Assembly (NCBI GenBank): GCA_016179045.1 | Contig: JACOSL010000031.1 | Span: 21,220 to 85,219 of the forward strand | Source of the DNA: Fimbriimonas ginsengisoli | GTDB lineage: Bacteria > Armatimonadota > Fimbriimonadia > Fimbriimonadales > Fimbriimonadaceae | Length of the DNA: 64,000 nt | Reading direction: 5' to 3' | Part shown: positions 54,213 to 63,600 of the stretch, one piece after another | Layout: every line of letters starts with the position of its first letter | Position numbering within the stretch: the first letter of the stretch is position 1 | Notes under the pieces: generated by a model | Databases searched by the model: none | What the model saw: only the letters and a program-made list of their open reading frames with translations | Told to the model about the DNA's origin: nothing | Made by a program: the position numbers and the translations under genes

Positions 54213-55325
54213 TTGAAGCGGTTTCTCATCCTCAGCGACGGCACGGTGCTCGAGGGACAAGCCCTCGGCGCCGACGCCACCACCGTCGGCGAGGTCGTTT
54301 TCAACACCGGCATGACCGGCTATCAGGAGATCCTCACCGATCCCAGCTACGCCGGCCAGATCGTGCTCCTCACCTATCCGCTCATCGGCAACTACGGGAT
54401 CAACGACGACGACTTCGAATCCGACCGCCTCCAGCCGGCCGGGCTGATCGTCAAGGAAGCCTGCGACGCGCCGAGCAACTGGCGCAGCACCCGCTCGATC
54501 GATGCCTTGATGCGCGAACGTGGCCTGACCGGAGTCCAAGGGCTCGACACCCGCTCGATCACCAAGCGAATCCGCACGGGCGGCGTGGTCATGGGGGCGG
54601 TAACCGACTCGATCGAAGAAGGACGAGCCGCACTCGCCGCAACCGCCGCCTACGATGACACCGACTTCGTGTTCAAAGTCACGACCAAAGCGCCCTACAA
54701 GTGGGGCCGCTCAGGCAAGGAGAGCGTCGAGACCCCGGACGAGCCCGACCGGCCGCGCCTAGTCATGATCGACTGCGGGCTGAAGTTCAACATCTTGCGC
54801 CGGTTCTGGGCTGCGGGCTGCCGCCCGATCGTGTTGCCCGCCACCGTCACCGCTGACGAGGTGCTTGCGTGGCAGCCGGGCGGCGTCTGCCTTTCGCCCG
54901 GGCCGGGCGACCCGGCCCGCCTGGGCAGCGTCATCCAGGCCGTCCGCGACCTGCTGGGCAAGACTCCGATCTTCGGCATTTGCCTCGGCAACCAGCTACT
55001 CTGCCATGCGGTCGGCGGGCGCACGTTCAAGCTCAAGTTCGGGCACCGGGGCTCGAATCATCCGGTCAAAGACCTCGCGAGCGGCCGCGTGACGATCACG
55101 TCCCAAAACCACGGTTACGCGGTCGACCCCGACTCGTTGCGCGGGACACGCGCCGAGGTCACCCAGCTCAATCTCAACGATGGGACCGTGGAAGGTATCC
55201 GGCTTAAGGATTGCGAGGCGATGAGCATCCAATATCACCCCGAAGCCGCACCGGGGCCGTGGGATTCGCGGCCCTACTTCACCGAATTCGTCGAGCGGCT
55301 CCGAGCCGGAACGGTGGGAGTATGA
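54213..55325 (+). CDS. carA: Carbamoyl-phosphate synthase small subunit
   Basis: Protein of 370 residues that supplies ammonia from glutamine to CarB for carbamoyl phosphate, feeding arginine and pyrimidine synthesis. The N-terminal CarA domain starts RFLILSDGTVLEGQALGA and has FNTGMTGYQEILTDPSY. The class I glutaminase domain has CLSPGPGDP, the nucleophile elbow GICLGNQLL and the His/Glu pair in IQYHPEAAPGP. The start is TTG at 54213, right before the conserved N-terminus. The stop overlaps the next gene (ATGA), coupling translation to the YciI-like protein and then carB. Confidence 0.96.
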   Translation: MKRFLILSDGTVLEGQALGADATTVGEVVFNTGMTGYQEILTDPSYAGQIVLLTYPLIGNYGINDDDFESDRLQPAGLIVKEACDAPSNWRSTRSIDALMRERGLTGVQGLDTRSITKRIRTGGVVMGAVTDSIEEGRAALAATAAYDDTDFVFKVTTKAPYKWGRSGKESVETPDEPDRPRLVMIDCGLKFNILRRFWAAGCRPIVLPATVTADEVLAWQPGGVCLSPGPGDPARLGSVIQAVRDLLGKTPIFGICLGNQLLCHAVGGRTFKLKFGHRGSNHPVKDLASGRVTITSQNHGYAVDPDSLRGTRAEVTQLNLNDGTVEGIRLKDCEAMSIQYHPEAAPGPWDSRPYFTEFVERLRAGTVGV

Positions 55326-55627
55326 GCCGATTCGCCGTCTTCTACCGGCCTGCGCGGGCCGATTTCATCGATGGACCCACCGAGTTCGAGCAACAGAAGG
55401 TGAGTGAGCACTTCGAATACTTGAAGCAGGCTCTTGAGGCGCGACAGCTGCTCCATGCCGGCCGAACAATGACGAACGCGCCGGTTGGCGTTGGCATCTT
55501 CGAGGCGGAAAGCCCGGAAGCGGCCCAGGCCTTTATCGATAGCGACCCTGTGGTCGCAAGCGGGGTGTTCGTAGCCGAGGTGCATCCCTATCGGGTCGCC
55601 TTGATGCAGGGGGTCGAGCCTGGTTAA
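55322..55627 (+). CDS. YciI-like (YCII-related) protein between carA and carB
   Basis: Protein of 101 residues. The ATG at 55322 overlaps the carA stop (ATGA). The fold is a small ferredoxin-like alpha/beta unit: [34 protein letters not shown], then [20 protein letters not shown] and [13 protein letters not shown], a good YCII match. Some family members are fused to or act near peroxidase or dioxygenase modules, but the biochemical role is mostly unknown. Being tightly wedged between the two subunits of one enzyme is unusual. Its stop (TAA at 55625-55627) overlaps the likely carB start by 8 nt. Confidence 0.85.
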   Translation: MSRFAVFYRPARADFIDGPTEFEQQKVSEHFEYLKQALEARQLLHAGRTMTNAPVGVGIFEAESPEAAQAFIDSDPVVASGVFVAEVHPYRVALMQGVEPG

Positions 55628-58600
55628 GAAGCTCAAGGTCCTCCTGATCGGCTCAGGCCCGATCGTCATCGGTCAGGCGGCGGAGTTCGACTATGCCGGT
55701 TCGCAGGCCTGCCGCGCTTTGCGGGAAGAGGGCTGCGAGGTCGTGCTGATCAACTCCAACCCGGCCACGATCATGACCGACCTGGAAATGTCGGACGCGC
55801 TCTACATCGAGCCTCTGACTCCCGAATTCTGCGAGCGCGTCGTCGCGCGCGAGCGCCCCGACGCGCTGCTCCCCACTCTTGGCGGGCAGACCGGCCTGAA
55901 CCTCGCCACCCAGCTTGCGGAAAGCGGGGTGCTGGAGCGGTACGGGGTGCGAATGGTCGGCACTTCGCTCGACGCCATTCGCAAGGCGGAGGATCGAGAG
56001 AGCTTCCGCGCGCTCATGCAGGAAATCCATGAACCGGTGCCCGAGAGCTGGATCATTCGAAGCGAGGACGAACTGAGGGGGATTCTCCCAACCGCGCCCT
56101 ATCCCTGCATCGTGCGTCCGGCCTATACGCTTGGTGGCACGGGGGGCGGCGTGGCGCGAACCCCCGAGGAATTGTTCGAGATCGGCGCGAAAGGCCTCAT
56201 GCTCTCGATGCGCAGCCAGGTGCTTATCGAGCGCTCGCTGCTGGGTTGGAAGGAGATCGAGTACGAGGTGATGCGCGACCGAGCAGGCAACTGCATCACG
56301 GTTTGCAACATGGAGAACCTCGACCCGATGGGGGTGCACACGGGCGACTCGATCGTGGTCGCGCCGTCGCAGACCCTCAGCGACCTCGAATACCACATGC
56401 TGCGCACAGCGTCGCTCAAGATCATCCAGGCCCTTGGAATCGAAGGCGGCTGCAACGTGCAGCTTGCGGTGAACCCCGAGAGCTTCGACTACTACGTCAT
56501 CGAGGTCAATCCGCGCGTCTCCCGCTCATCCGCCCTCGCCTCGAAAGCCACCGGCTATCCAATCGCGCGAGTGGCGGCCAAGATCGCCGTCGGCCGCACG
56601 CTCGACGAGATCGACAACCAAGTCACAGGTACGACGAAGGCTTGCTTCGAGCCCGCGCTCGACTACTGCGTGGTCAAGATTCCCAGGTGGCCGTTTGACA
56701 AGTTCGCTAGTGGCGACCGCTCGCTCTCGACCCAAATGAAGGCGACGGGCGAGGTGATGGCGATCGACCGCACGTTCGAAGCGGCGTTGCTCAAGGCGGT
56801 GCGGGGGCTCGAAGTCAAGCAGAAAGACCTTCGACATGCCCGAATCCAGTCCATCGGCGACGATGATCTGAGGCATGAGCTCCAGCACCCCACCGACGAG
56901 CGGCTTTGGGCGCTTGCCGAAGCTCTGCGCCGGGGCTGGAGCGTGCCCGAGGTGAACCGCCTTAGCCGAGTCGATCCCTGGTTCCTTCACAAGATCCGGC
57001 ATCTCGTGGAAGGCGAGGACGGCGCGGCGGAGCCCAAGCGAGTGTTCAAGATGGTCGACACCTGCGCGGGGGAGTTCGAATCCCATACGCCCTACTTCTA
57101 CAGCACAGCGGAGGCGGATGGCGACGGCTCGCCCGGCGGAGGGGCGAGCGGCAAGAAGACCGTGCTCGTTCTCGGGTCCGGCCCCATCCGGATCGGGCAA
57201 GGGATCGAGTTCGATTATTCGTGCGTGCACTGCGTGTGGTCGCTCAGGCGCTTGGGCTATCGGGCCGTGATCATCAATAACAACCCCGAGACCGTCTCGA
57301 CCGACTTCGATACGGGTGACGGGCTGTACTTCGAGCCGGTCACGCAGGAGGACGTAATGGCGGTCGTGCGGCACGAGCGCCCGATCGGCGCGGTCGTTCA
57401 ATTCGGCGGCCAGACCGCAATCAACCTCGCGCAGGGACTGCAAGCGGCTGGGGTTTCGATTCTCGGCACGTCGCCAGAGTCGATCGCCGCCGCCGAGGAC
57501 CGAGGGCAGTTCGAGGCTCTGCTTGAAAGCCTAGGAATCGCGCGACCCAGGGGACGCGCAGTTCGGTGCTTGAAGGAGGCGGTCGCGACGGCCCACGAAG
57601 TGGGTTATCCGGTCGTCGTGCGGCCCAGCTTCGTTCTTGGCGGACGGGCGATGGAGATCGTTTACGACGAAGAACAACTGGGCACGTTCTATGCGCAGGC
57701 GGAAGACGCCAACCCGGGCCAGCCGGTGCTCGTGGACAAGTATTTGATGGGGGTCGAGGCCGAAGTCGACGTGATCTCGGACTGCGAAGACACCTTCGTG
57801 CCCGGGATCATGGAGCACATCGAGCGGGCGGGCGTCCACTCCGGGGACTCCATGGCGGTCTATCCCGCGATTAGCCTTTCGCCGGAGGTCCAGGCTCGTA
57901 TGGTCGAGATCGCTTGTCGGATTGCGCGGGCTCTGAAGGTCAAGGGGCTGATGAACATTCAGTTCGTCGTCCAAGACGACCTCGTTTATGTCCTCGAAGT
58001 GAATCCACGTGCGAGCCGCACCGTGCCCTACCTTTCGAAGGTGACCTGCATCCCGATGGTGGATCTGGCCACCCGGTGCATGATGGGCGAAAGCCTGCGC
58101 GATATGGGCTATGGGAGCGGGTTGTGGGTGCTCAAACCTTCGCTGGAGCGGACCGAGGAGCTTGTGGCAGCTGGGCGCGGCCCAAAATCGCCACGCGAGA
58201 CAACGGATCTTAGCGAACTGCGTCCGGCCTGGCGAATCCTGCCCGAGGCCGACATCGCCGGCGCCAGCCTTCCCGATCCGATCCTCTATGGGGTCAAGGC
58301 ACCCGTGTTCAGCTTCCAAAAACTAACCCGGGTCGAGCCGAGCCTCGGCCCCGAGATGAAATCGACGGGGGAAATCCTCGGGATCGACCGGACCTTCGGC
58401 GCCGCCCTATACAAGGCGCTCGTCGCGAGCGGAATCCAGTTCAAGGGCGAGGGCCTCGTGATCGTTACGGTACGCGATGACGACAAGGCGGCGGCGGTCG
58501 AGATCGCTCGGGGCCTGCATCGTGCCGGACGCCGAATCGTCGCTACCGCGGGCACTTGCCGCGCCATACGCGAGGCGGGCATCCCGGCGGAGCCGGTGAA

Positions 58601-58862
58601 ACGGATCAGCGAGGGATCGCCTAATCTGCTCGAACTCATACTTGCCGGCAAGGTGAGCCTAATGCTCAACACGCCGAGCGCGGACAAGGTGGCGGAGTTG
58701 GAGGCGGCGCGCATCCGCCGAGCCTGTATCGAGACCGGCGTGCCCTGCGTGACGAGCATCGATACTGCCACGGCCCTGCTGAAGGCGCTCGACTTCTTCC
58801 GCAGCCCGGACGAGGCACATTGTCTTAGGCTGCAGGAGTACTTCGCCGCACCGCCCGCCTAG
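55620..58862 (+). CDS. carB: Carbamoyl-phosphate synthase large subunit, probable CTG start
   Basis: Protein of about 1080 residues, the normal CarB length. It has two homologous ATP-grasp halves: first [34 protein letters not shown] and [20 protein letters not shown]; second [33 protein letters not shown] and [18 protein letters not shown]-terminal MGS-like allosteric domain follows ([18 protein letters not shown]). The conserved N-terminus lies upstream of the first ATG/GTG/TTG in the frame (TTG at 55719), and the frame is closed by TGA at 55602. The only near-standard start is CTG at 55620, with AGGGGG 6 nt upstream. It overlaps the YciI-like gene's end. Confidence 0.95.
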   Translation: MVKKLKVLLIGSGPIVIGQAAEFDYAGSQACRALREEGCEVVLINSNPATIMTDLEMSDALYIEPLTPEFCERVVARERPDALLPTLGGQTGLNLATQLAESGVLERYGVRMVGTSLDAIRKAEDRESFRALMQEIHEPVPESWIIRSEDELRGILPTAPYPCIVRPAYTLGGTGGGVARTPEELFEIGAKGLMLSMRSQVLIERSLLGWKEIEYEVMRDRAGNCITVCNMENLDPMGVHTGDSIVVAPSQTLSDLEYHMLRTASLKIIQALGIEGGCNVQLAVNPESFDYYVIEVNPRVSRSSALASKATGYPIARVAAKIAVGRTLDEIDNQVTGTTKACFEPALDYCVVKIPRWPFDKFASGDRSLSTQMKATGEVMAIDRTFEAALLKAVRGLEVKQKDLRHARIQSIGDDDLRHELQHPTDERLWALAEALRRGWSVPEVNRLSRVDPWFLHKIRHLVEGEDGAAEPKRVFKMVDTCAGEFESHTPYFYSTAEADGDGSPGGGASGKKTVLVLGSGPIRIGQGIEFDYSCVHCVWSLRRLGYRAVIINNNPETVSTDFDTGDGLYFEPVTQEDVMAVVRHERPIGAVVQFGGQTAINLAQGLQAAGVSILGTSPESIAAAEDRGQFEALLESLGIARPRGRAVRCLKEAVATAHEVGYPVVVRPSFVLGGRAMEIVYDEEQLGTFYAQAEDANPGQPVLVDKYLMGVEAEVDVISDCEDTFVPGIMEHIERAGVHSGDSMAVYPAISLSPEVQARMVEIACRIARALKVKGLMNIQFVVQDDLVYVLEVNPRASRTVPYLSKVTCIPMVDLATRCMMGESLRDMGYGSGLWVLKPSLERTEELVAAGRGPKSPRETTDLSELRPAWRILPEADIAGASLPDPILYGVKAPVFSFQKLTRVEPSLGPEMKSTGEILGIDRTFGAALYKALVASGIQFKGEGLVIVTVRDDDKAAAVEIARGLHRAGRRIVATAGTCRAIREAGIPAEPVKRISEGSPNLLELILAGKVSLMLNTPSADKVAELEAARIRRACIETGVPCVTSIDTATALLKALDFFRSPDEAHCLRLQEYFAAPPA

Positions 58863-59425
58863 TTGCCTGCCGCTCCGTTGAGATAAGGGCTGAAGCGCGA
58901 GGTGGGCGTGTGCGTGTACTCGGCGAGCCGGGCGATGAAGTGGCCAACCGTCTCGCCAAAGTCGCGTGCGGAGAGGGTCTCGCCCGGGCCGGAGACCAGT
59001 GGCGCCGCGCGCCCGATGCAGCCAGCCAAAATGAGCTGCTCGGCGGCTTGCCGCGCGGCCGTGCTCTTCAGGTCGATCAGCGAGCGATCGATGAGCGCGG
59101 GGCGGAACGTGACCACAAACTTGGGCCGAGCATATATGTACAATCGCTCGAACTCGAGCACGATCGGGTCCCTGCGGGCGGGCGCGGTGCTCTCCTTAAG
59201 GGCCGTCTTCGGCGCAGGCGGCAGCTTCAAGACTCGCTGCAGGGCCGATTCGACCCGGTGACACACTGCGATAACTTCGGAGGACGTCACGGGGCCGGAA
59301 AGCCCCTTGACCGCCTTGGGTGGCTTCTTGATCAATCCAGTGCCAGGCTTGGTTTGGGCTTCCTGGGCCGCTTGTCCGCCGGCGAGTATGCCAACCAGGA
59401 AGAGGGCAAAGATAGACTTCGTCAT
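58859..59425 (-). CDS. Exported protein of unknown function downstream of mreB
   Basis: Protein of 188 residues with a signal peptide ([18 protein letters not shown]). The mature part is mixed alpha/beta and basic near the N-terminus; I recognise no motif ([40 protein letters not shown]). It overlaps the mreB stop by 4 nt (ATGA) and ends 4 nt inside the carB end on the opposite strand, so the two operons converge with no spacer. Coupling to mreB hints at a cell-shape or envelope role, but that is guilt by position. Confidence 0.6.
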   Translation of the reverse strand: MTKSIFALFLVGILAGGQAAQEAQTKPGTGLIKKPPKAVKGLSGPVTSSEVIAVCHRVESALQRVLKLPPAPKTALKESTAPARRDPIVLEFERLYIYARPKFVVTFRPALIDRSLIDLKSTAARQAAEQLILAGCIGRAAPLVSGPGETLSARDFGETVGHFIARLAEYTHTPTSRFSPYLNGAAGN

Positions 59426-60441
59426 ATCGTGGTCACCGCGCCGCTCATGCGGATCGCGTCGAGATGTTCGAGCGCGCGGCCCGTCCCCACAGCGACGCAG
59501 TGCATGGCGTTGTCGGCCACGCGCACCGGGATGTCGGTCTCGCTCGAGAGGAGCTGGTCGAAACCGCGCAGGAGCGCGCCACCGCCGGTCAGGGTGATGC
59601 CCCGCTCGATGACATCGCTTGCGAGCTCGGGAGGGGTGTCTTCCAGAACCGCGCAGAGCTTTTCGACGATTAGCCGAACCGGCTCGCGTAATGCCTCTCG
59701 AATCTCCTCGCTCGTGACCTCCACGCTCTTCGGCAAGCCCGCAACCATGTCCCGTCCTCGAATCTCCATGCGCAATTCTGGCTCGAGCGCGAACGCGGAG
59801 CCGATTTTGATCTTGATCTCTTCGGCGGTCGGGTCGCCGATCATCAGATTATAAGCGTTGCGGATGTGGCGAATGATCGCCTCGTCCATCTTGTTGCCCC
59901 CGATTCGCAGGCTCTGGGACAGCACGATTCCGCCCAGCGAGATCACTGCGATGTCGGTCGTGCCGCCACCTATGTCGGCTACCATGTTGCCGCCCGGGGT
60001 GCTGATGGGCAGGCCCGCCCCGATCGCGGCGGCCATGGGCTCCTCGATCGTCATCGCGAGCCCCGCGCCCGCTTCGCGGGTGGCTTGTATGACGGCGCGG
60101 CGCTCCACATTGGTGACGCCGCTCGGCACGCACACGAGCGCGGTGGGGCGAAGGGCGAGGGGAAAACGGTGCCCGCAGGTCTTCACCAATATGTATTCGA
60201 GCATCTTGAGGGTGGTCGTATAATCGGCGATCACGCCATCCTTGAGGGGGCGGATGGCGGCGATGTTGCCCGGGGTGCGCCCCAGCATCTCGCGCGCCTC
60301 GTTGCCCACGGCGAGCACCTTCTTGCTCTGAACGCTCATCGCGACAACGGTCGGCTCGTTCAACACAATGCCCTTGCCGCGCCGGTAGACGAGGATGTTT
60401 GACGTTCCGAGGTCGATGCCGATTTCTGGGACGAGTCTCAA
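59422..60441 (-). CDS. mreB: Rod-shape-determining actin homologue MreB
   Basis: Protein of 339 residues with all actin-fold nucleotide motifs: EIGIDLGTSNILVY (phosphate 1), VADIGGGTTDIAVISLGG (phosphate 2), ITLTGGGALLRGFD (adenosine) and GLPKSVEVTSEEI. MreB forms membrane-bound filaments that guide lateral wall synthesis. The start is TTG at 60441, overlapping the murA stop (TTGA). The usual mreC/mreD partners are not adjacent. The gene is coupled to murA upstream, an economical wall-synthesis pairing seen in several bacterial groups. MreB and the related Mbl paralogue cannot be told apart here. Confidence 0.96.
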   Translation of the reverse strand: MRLVPEIGIDLGTSNILVYRRGKGIVLNEPTVVAMSVQSKKVLAVGNEAREMLGRTPGNIAAIRPLKDGVIADYTTTLKMLEYILVKTCGHRFPLALRPTALVCVPSGVTNVERRAVIQATREAGAGLAMTIEEPMAAAIGAGLPISTPGGNMVADIGGGTTDIAVISLGGIVLSQSLRIGGNKMDEAIIRHIRNAYNLMIGDPTAEEIKIKIGSAFALEPELRMEIRGRDMVAGLPKSVEVTSEEIREALREPVRLIVEKLCAVLEDTPPELASDVIERGITLTGGGALLRGFDQLLSSETDIPVRVADNAMHCVAVGTGRALEHLDAIRMSGAVTTI

Positions 60442-61733
60442 GTTTCCGAAGCCGATTCTTCCATGCGGGGAACGGCTTCGTGGTCGGGTAGCCGCTCGAT
60501 CCGCGCTCCCAGTGCGCGGAGCGAGAATTCGAGGCCCTGGTAGCCGCGATCGATGAAGTGTACGTTCCGAATGAGGGTCTGCCCATCGGCAGCAAGGGCC
60601 GCTAGGCAGAGAGCGGCTCCGGCGCGCAAATCGCTCGCCTCGACGGTGGCCGCCTGGAGCGATTCTACGCCATTGATGACGGCGGATCGCCCTTCGATGC
60701 GGATATCCGCGCCCATTCGGTTCAACTCGGGGACATGGCCGGTTCGGCTTTCGTAAATCGTCTCCTCGACAACGCTCGTGCCTTCCGCGAGCGTGAGCAA
60801 GGCGGCCATAGGCTGCTGGAGATCGGTGGAGAAGCCTGGGTAGGGCATCGTCTTGACCCGGATGCTCTTGAGGCGGCGATCGACCCGTACGCGAACCCAG
60901 TCCGGCCCTTCCTCGATCTGGGCTCCCGCCTGTTGCAGCTTGTTGGTCACGGCGGTGAGATGCTCAGGCAAAACTCCGCGCACGGTGACGTCGCCCCGCG
61001 TGATCGCTCCCGCCATCAGGTAGGTGCCCGCCTGCAGGCGATCGCTTGGAACCGCGAACGTGCAGGGCTGGAGCGACAGCACCCCGAGAACGGTGACCGT
61101 GCTCGTGCCCGCGCCTTCCACGCGGGCGCCCATGTGGTTGAGAAATTCGGCAAGGGCCACAACCTCAGGCTCTGCCGCCGCGTTTTGGATGACGGTCGGC
61201 CCCTGGGCGAGTGTGGCGGTGGCCATCAAGTGCTGGGTCGCTCCCGCGCTGGGGAAATCGAGATAGATCTCAGCACCGTGCAAACCGCTGGTCTTGGCTC
61301 GGTACACGCCGCGATCGAGGTGCACCTCGGCCCCCATGAGCGCCAGGCCCTTCAGATGAAAGTCGACCGGACGCGCGCCGATCGCGCAACCGCCGGGCAC
61401 GGGCAAAGACGCCTCGCCGGTTCGGGCCAGCAGCGGCCCGAGGAGATAGAAGGAAGTGCGGATCGAGCGGCTGGTCTCATCGTCGCCGACGTGCGAGGTG
61501 AGCCCCTTGGTTTCAAATAGGACTGAGCCTTCGCGCCACTGCACGCGGACGCCACAACGCTCAAGCAGGCGCGACTTGGCGCGCGTGTCCGACACGTCGG
61601 GCACGTTATGAAGAATGGTGACCCCGTCGGCAAGCACGACCGCCGACATCAGCGCTAGAGCGATGTTCTTGCTGCCGGCGACATCCACTTCGCCGATCAG
61701 GCGGGGACCGCCCGTGATCTGAAAATAACTCAT
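60438..61733 (-). CDS. murA: UDP-N-acetylglucosamine 1-carboxyvinyltransferase
   Basis: Protein of 431 residues for the first committed step of peptidoglycan synthesis (enolpyruvyl transfer from PEP to UDP-GlcNAc). Lys22 and Asn23 in AGSKNIAL, Cys115 in PVPGGCAIGARPVD (the fosfomycin-reactive residue, so sensitivity is predicted) and the C-terminal GRSAVINGVESLQAATVEASDLRAG region with DLRAG are typical. The ATG at 61733 has GGAGG at 6 nt. It leads murA-mreB-unknown with 4-nt overlaps. It is 92 bp downstream of the cystathionine gene on the same strand, so a separate promoter is likely but not visible. Confidence 0.97.
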   Translation of the reverse strand: MSYFQITGGPRLIGEVDVAGSKNIALALMSAVVLADGVTILHNVPDVSDTRAKSRLLERCGVRVQWREGSVLFETKGLTSHVGDDETSRSIRTSFYLLGPLLARTGEASLPVPGGCAIGARPVDFHLKGLALMGAEVHLDRGVYRAKTSGLHGAEIYLDFPSAGATQHLMATATLAQGPTVIQNAAAEPEVVALAEFLNHMGARVEGAGTSTVTVLGVLSLQPCTFAVPSDRLQAGTYLMAGAITRGDVTVRGVLPEHLTAVTNKLQQAGAQIEEGPDWVRVRVDRRLKSIRVKTMPYPGFSTDLQQPMAALLTLAEGTSVVEETIYESRTGHVPELNRMGADIRIEGRSAVINGVESLQAATVEASDLRAGAALCLAALAADGQTLIRNVHFIDRGYQGLEFSLRALGARIERLPDHEAVPRMEESASET

Positions 61734-61825
61734 CTCAACCCTCCGTCCATGGCAGGTGTAAATGGCCTACGGTATCGAAGACGCGCGGCAAGCGGCAAGT
61801 GTACACCGAGTTTGGTTGTTCGGGC

Positions 61826-62995
61826 CTAGATTTTGGCGAGCGCGCGATCGAGGTCGTCGATGAGATCGCGGGCCGATTCGATGCCGACCGAGCAGCGTAT
61901 CAAATTGTCGGTGATACCGATTTCGGCGCGGCGCTCGGGCGGGATCGAGGCGTGGGTCATGATCGCGGGGTGCTCGATCAGGCTTTCCACGCCCCCGAGC
62001 GATTCGGCCAAGGTAAAGAGCTTGAGATCGCTCAAAAAGCAAGGCACTTGGGGCAGCTTGGCCCTCGGAAAGAAGGAGAGCATCCCGCCGTGCCCTCGCG
62101 CCTGCCGACAGGCGAGCGCATGGCCGGGGTGCGATGCGAGGCCGGGGTAGATCACCCGCTCGATCTTGGGGTGCGCCTCGAGCCAGGCCGCCACCTGAAG
62201 CGCGTTCTCTTCGTGCCTCTTCATGCGGAGTGCCAGAGTCTTGATCCCGCGCAGGGCGAGGAAGCAGTCCATAGGCGCGGGCACGCCGCCAACCGCGTTC
62301 TGCAGGAACTTCAGACGCTCGTACAAGCCCTTGTCCGCCCACGGTATGGGTCGATCGTTGAAGATGAGGCAGCCCATGATCACGTCCGAATGGCCGTTGA
62401 TGTACTTGGTCATCGAATGCATGACAAGGTGCGCGCCCAGCTTCAACGGGTTTTGAAAGTAGGGGCTGAGAAACGTGTTGTCGACCGCGCACAGCGCGCC
62501 GTGCTCGGAGGCGATGCGCGCCACCGCCTCGATGTCGATCACCTTGAGCAAGGGGTTGGTAGGCGATTCGAACCAGACCAGCCGCGTGTTGGGCTTGAGA
62601 GCGGCACGCACGCTTGCTTCGTTCATCGCGATAAAGCTCGTTTCGATCCCGCGCGGCTTGGCCACATATTCGAGCAGGCGGAACGTGCCCCCATACAGGT
62701 CGTCGCTCGCGATGACGTGGTCGCCGCTGCGCAGCAAGTTGAGCACGCAATCGGTGGCGGCGAGGCCCGAGGCGTAGACGAGCGCCCGCGACCCGCCTTC
62801 CAAGGCGGCCAGTTGAGCTTGAAGCACGGTTCGAGTGGGGTTGTCGCTGCGCGAGTAGTCGTAGCCCTTGTGCTCGCCGGGGGCGGATTGGGCGTAGGTG
62901 CTCGTCTGGTAGATCGGCGTCATCACCGCGCCGGTGAGGGGGTCGGGCTCGATGCCGGCATGGACCGCAAGGGTCTCGAAATCGGGGGGCCGCAT
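61826..62995 (-). CDS. Cystathionine gamma-lyase/gamma-synthase family enzyme
   Basis: PLP-dependent trans-sulfuration enzyme of 389 residues (Cys/Met metabolism family). The N-terminal YQTSTYAQSAPG and GYDYSRSDNPTR, ALVYASGLAATDCVL, and the Schiff-base Lys197 in HSMTKYINGHSD are all present; the C-terminus has SLGGVESLIEHPAIMTH. Together with the upstream cystathionine beta-synthase (homocysteine to cystathionine), a gamma-lyase yielding cysteine is the likeliest role. The family cannot be split into lyase or synthase by eye. It is the third gene of CBS-CDO-CGL, 12 nt after the dioxygenase. The ribosome binding site is weak. Confidence 0.9.
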   Translation of the reverse strand: MRPPDFETLAVHAGIEPDPLTGAVMTPIYQTSTYAQSAPGEHKGYDYSRSDNPTRTVLQAQLAALEGGSRALVYASGLAATDCVLNLLRSGDHVIASDDLYGGTFRLLEYVAKPRGIETSFIAMNEASVRAALKPNTRLVWFESPTNPLLKVIDIEAVARIASEHGALCAVDNTFLSPYFQNPLKLGAHLVMHSMTKYINGHSDVIMGCLIFNDRPIPWADKGLYERLKFLQNAVGGVPAPMDCFLALRGIKTLALRMKRHEENALQVAAWLEAHPKIERVIYPGLASHPGHALACRQARGHGGMLSFFPRAKLPQVPCFLSDLKLFTLAESLGGVESLIEHPAIMTHASIPPERRAEIGITDNLIRCSVGIESARDLIDDLDRALAKI

Positions 62996-63007
62996 GGCCC
63001 AGGCTAC

Positions 63008-63583
63008 CTACTCCGTGTAGCCGAGCTGCCGTAGTTCACGCCGGTAGCCGCCCTCGCTGGGGATAAAGGCATGGCACCAGGTCATCTCGCCTCCGTAAAC
63101 GTGAAGCGTCACAGTCGGCTCGCTCTCCATGTTTTCGAGTGTGTGGTAGTCGAACGGGGGGATCAGCGCGCCCGCCTCGCCCGGCCCGGCATAGATTGTC
63201 TGCTCGGGGGCGAAGGCATGCACCTCTGGCGAGGGCGACGCGCCCTGGGAATAGGAGACGACCTTGATCCGCCCCTTGTACACGCACTCGACGCACCACA
63301 TGCTGGCGTGATCGTGCAGGGGCGTGCCTTGACCCGGCCCCCATACCATCGCGAGCACCGAATATCGCCCGGCGGGGTCGCGGTGGAGCAGCCTGCGCGC
63401 GTACCGATCGGGGGTCGGCGTCATATCGTGGGCATCGAGAACGCAGCGGCCGGTGCGGACGACCTCTTCCAGTACCGCCTTCACCGCCAGGCAGCGCGCC
63501 GACTTTTCCTCATGTATCATCGCCTCATCGAGCAGGGAGACGAGCTGGGCGACCTTCGAATCGGTTCTGATCGGCGTGGCCAT
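63008..63583 (-). CDS. Cysteine dioxygenase (type I, cupin)
   Basis: Protein of 191 residues that oxidises cysteine with O2 to cysteine sulfinate using a three-His Fe(II) site. The ligands are His90 and His92 in TPLHDHASMWC and His161 in VTLHVYGGEM; Cys97 sits where the Cys-Tyr crosslink cysteine of mammalian enzymes lies (same spacing from the second His), and CHAF follows as in those enzymes. The C-terminal Tyr partner is uncertain. The ATG at 63583 has GAAGG 8 nt upstream. It lies between CBS and the gamma-lyase, so the operon both makes and degrades cysteine. Confidence 0.92.
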   Translation of the reverse strand: MATPIRTDSKVAQLVSLLDEAMIHEEKSARCLAVKAVLEEVVRTGRCVLDAHDMTPTPDRYARRLLHRDPAGRYSVLAMVWGPGQGTPLHDHASMWCVECVYKGRIKVVSYSQGASPSPEVHAFAPEQTIYAGPGEAGALIPPFDYHTLENMESEPTVTLHVYGGEMTWCHAFIPSEGGYRRELRQLGYTE

Positions 63584-63600
63584 GGCGCTTGCCTTCTATT

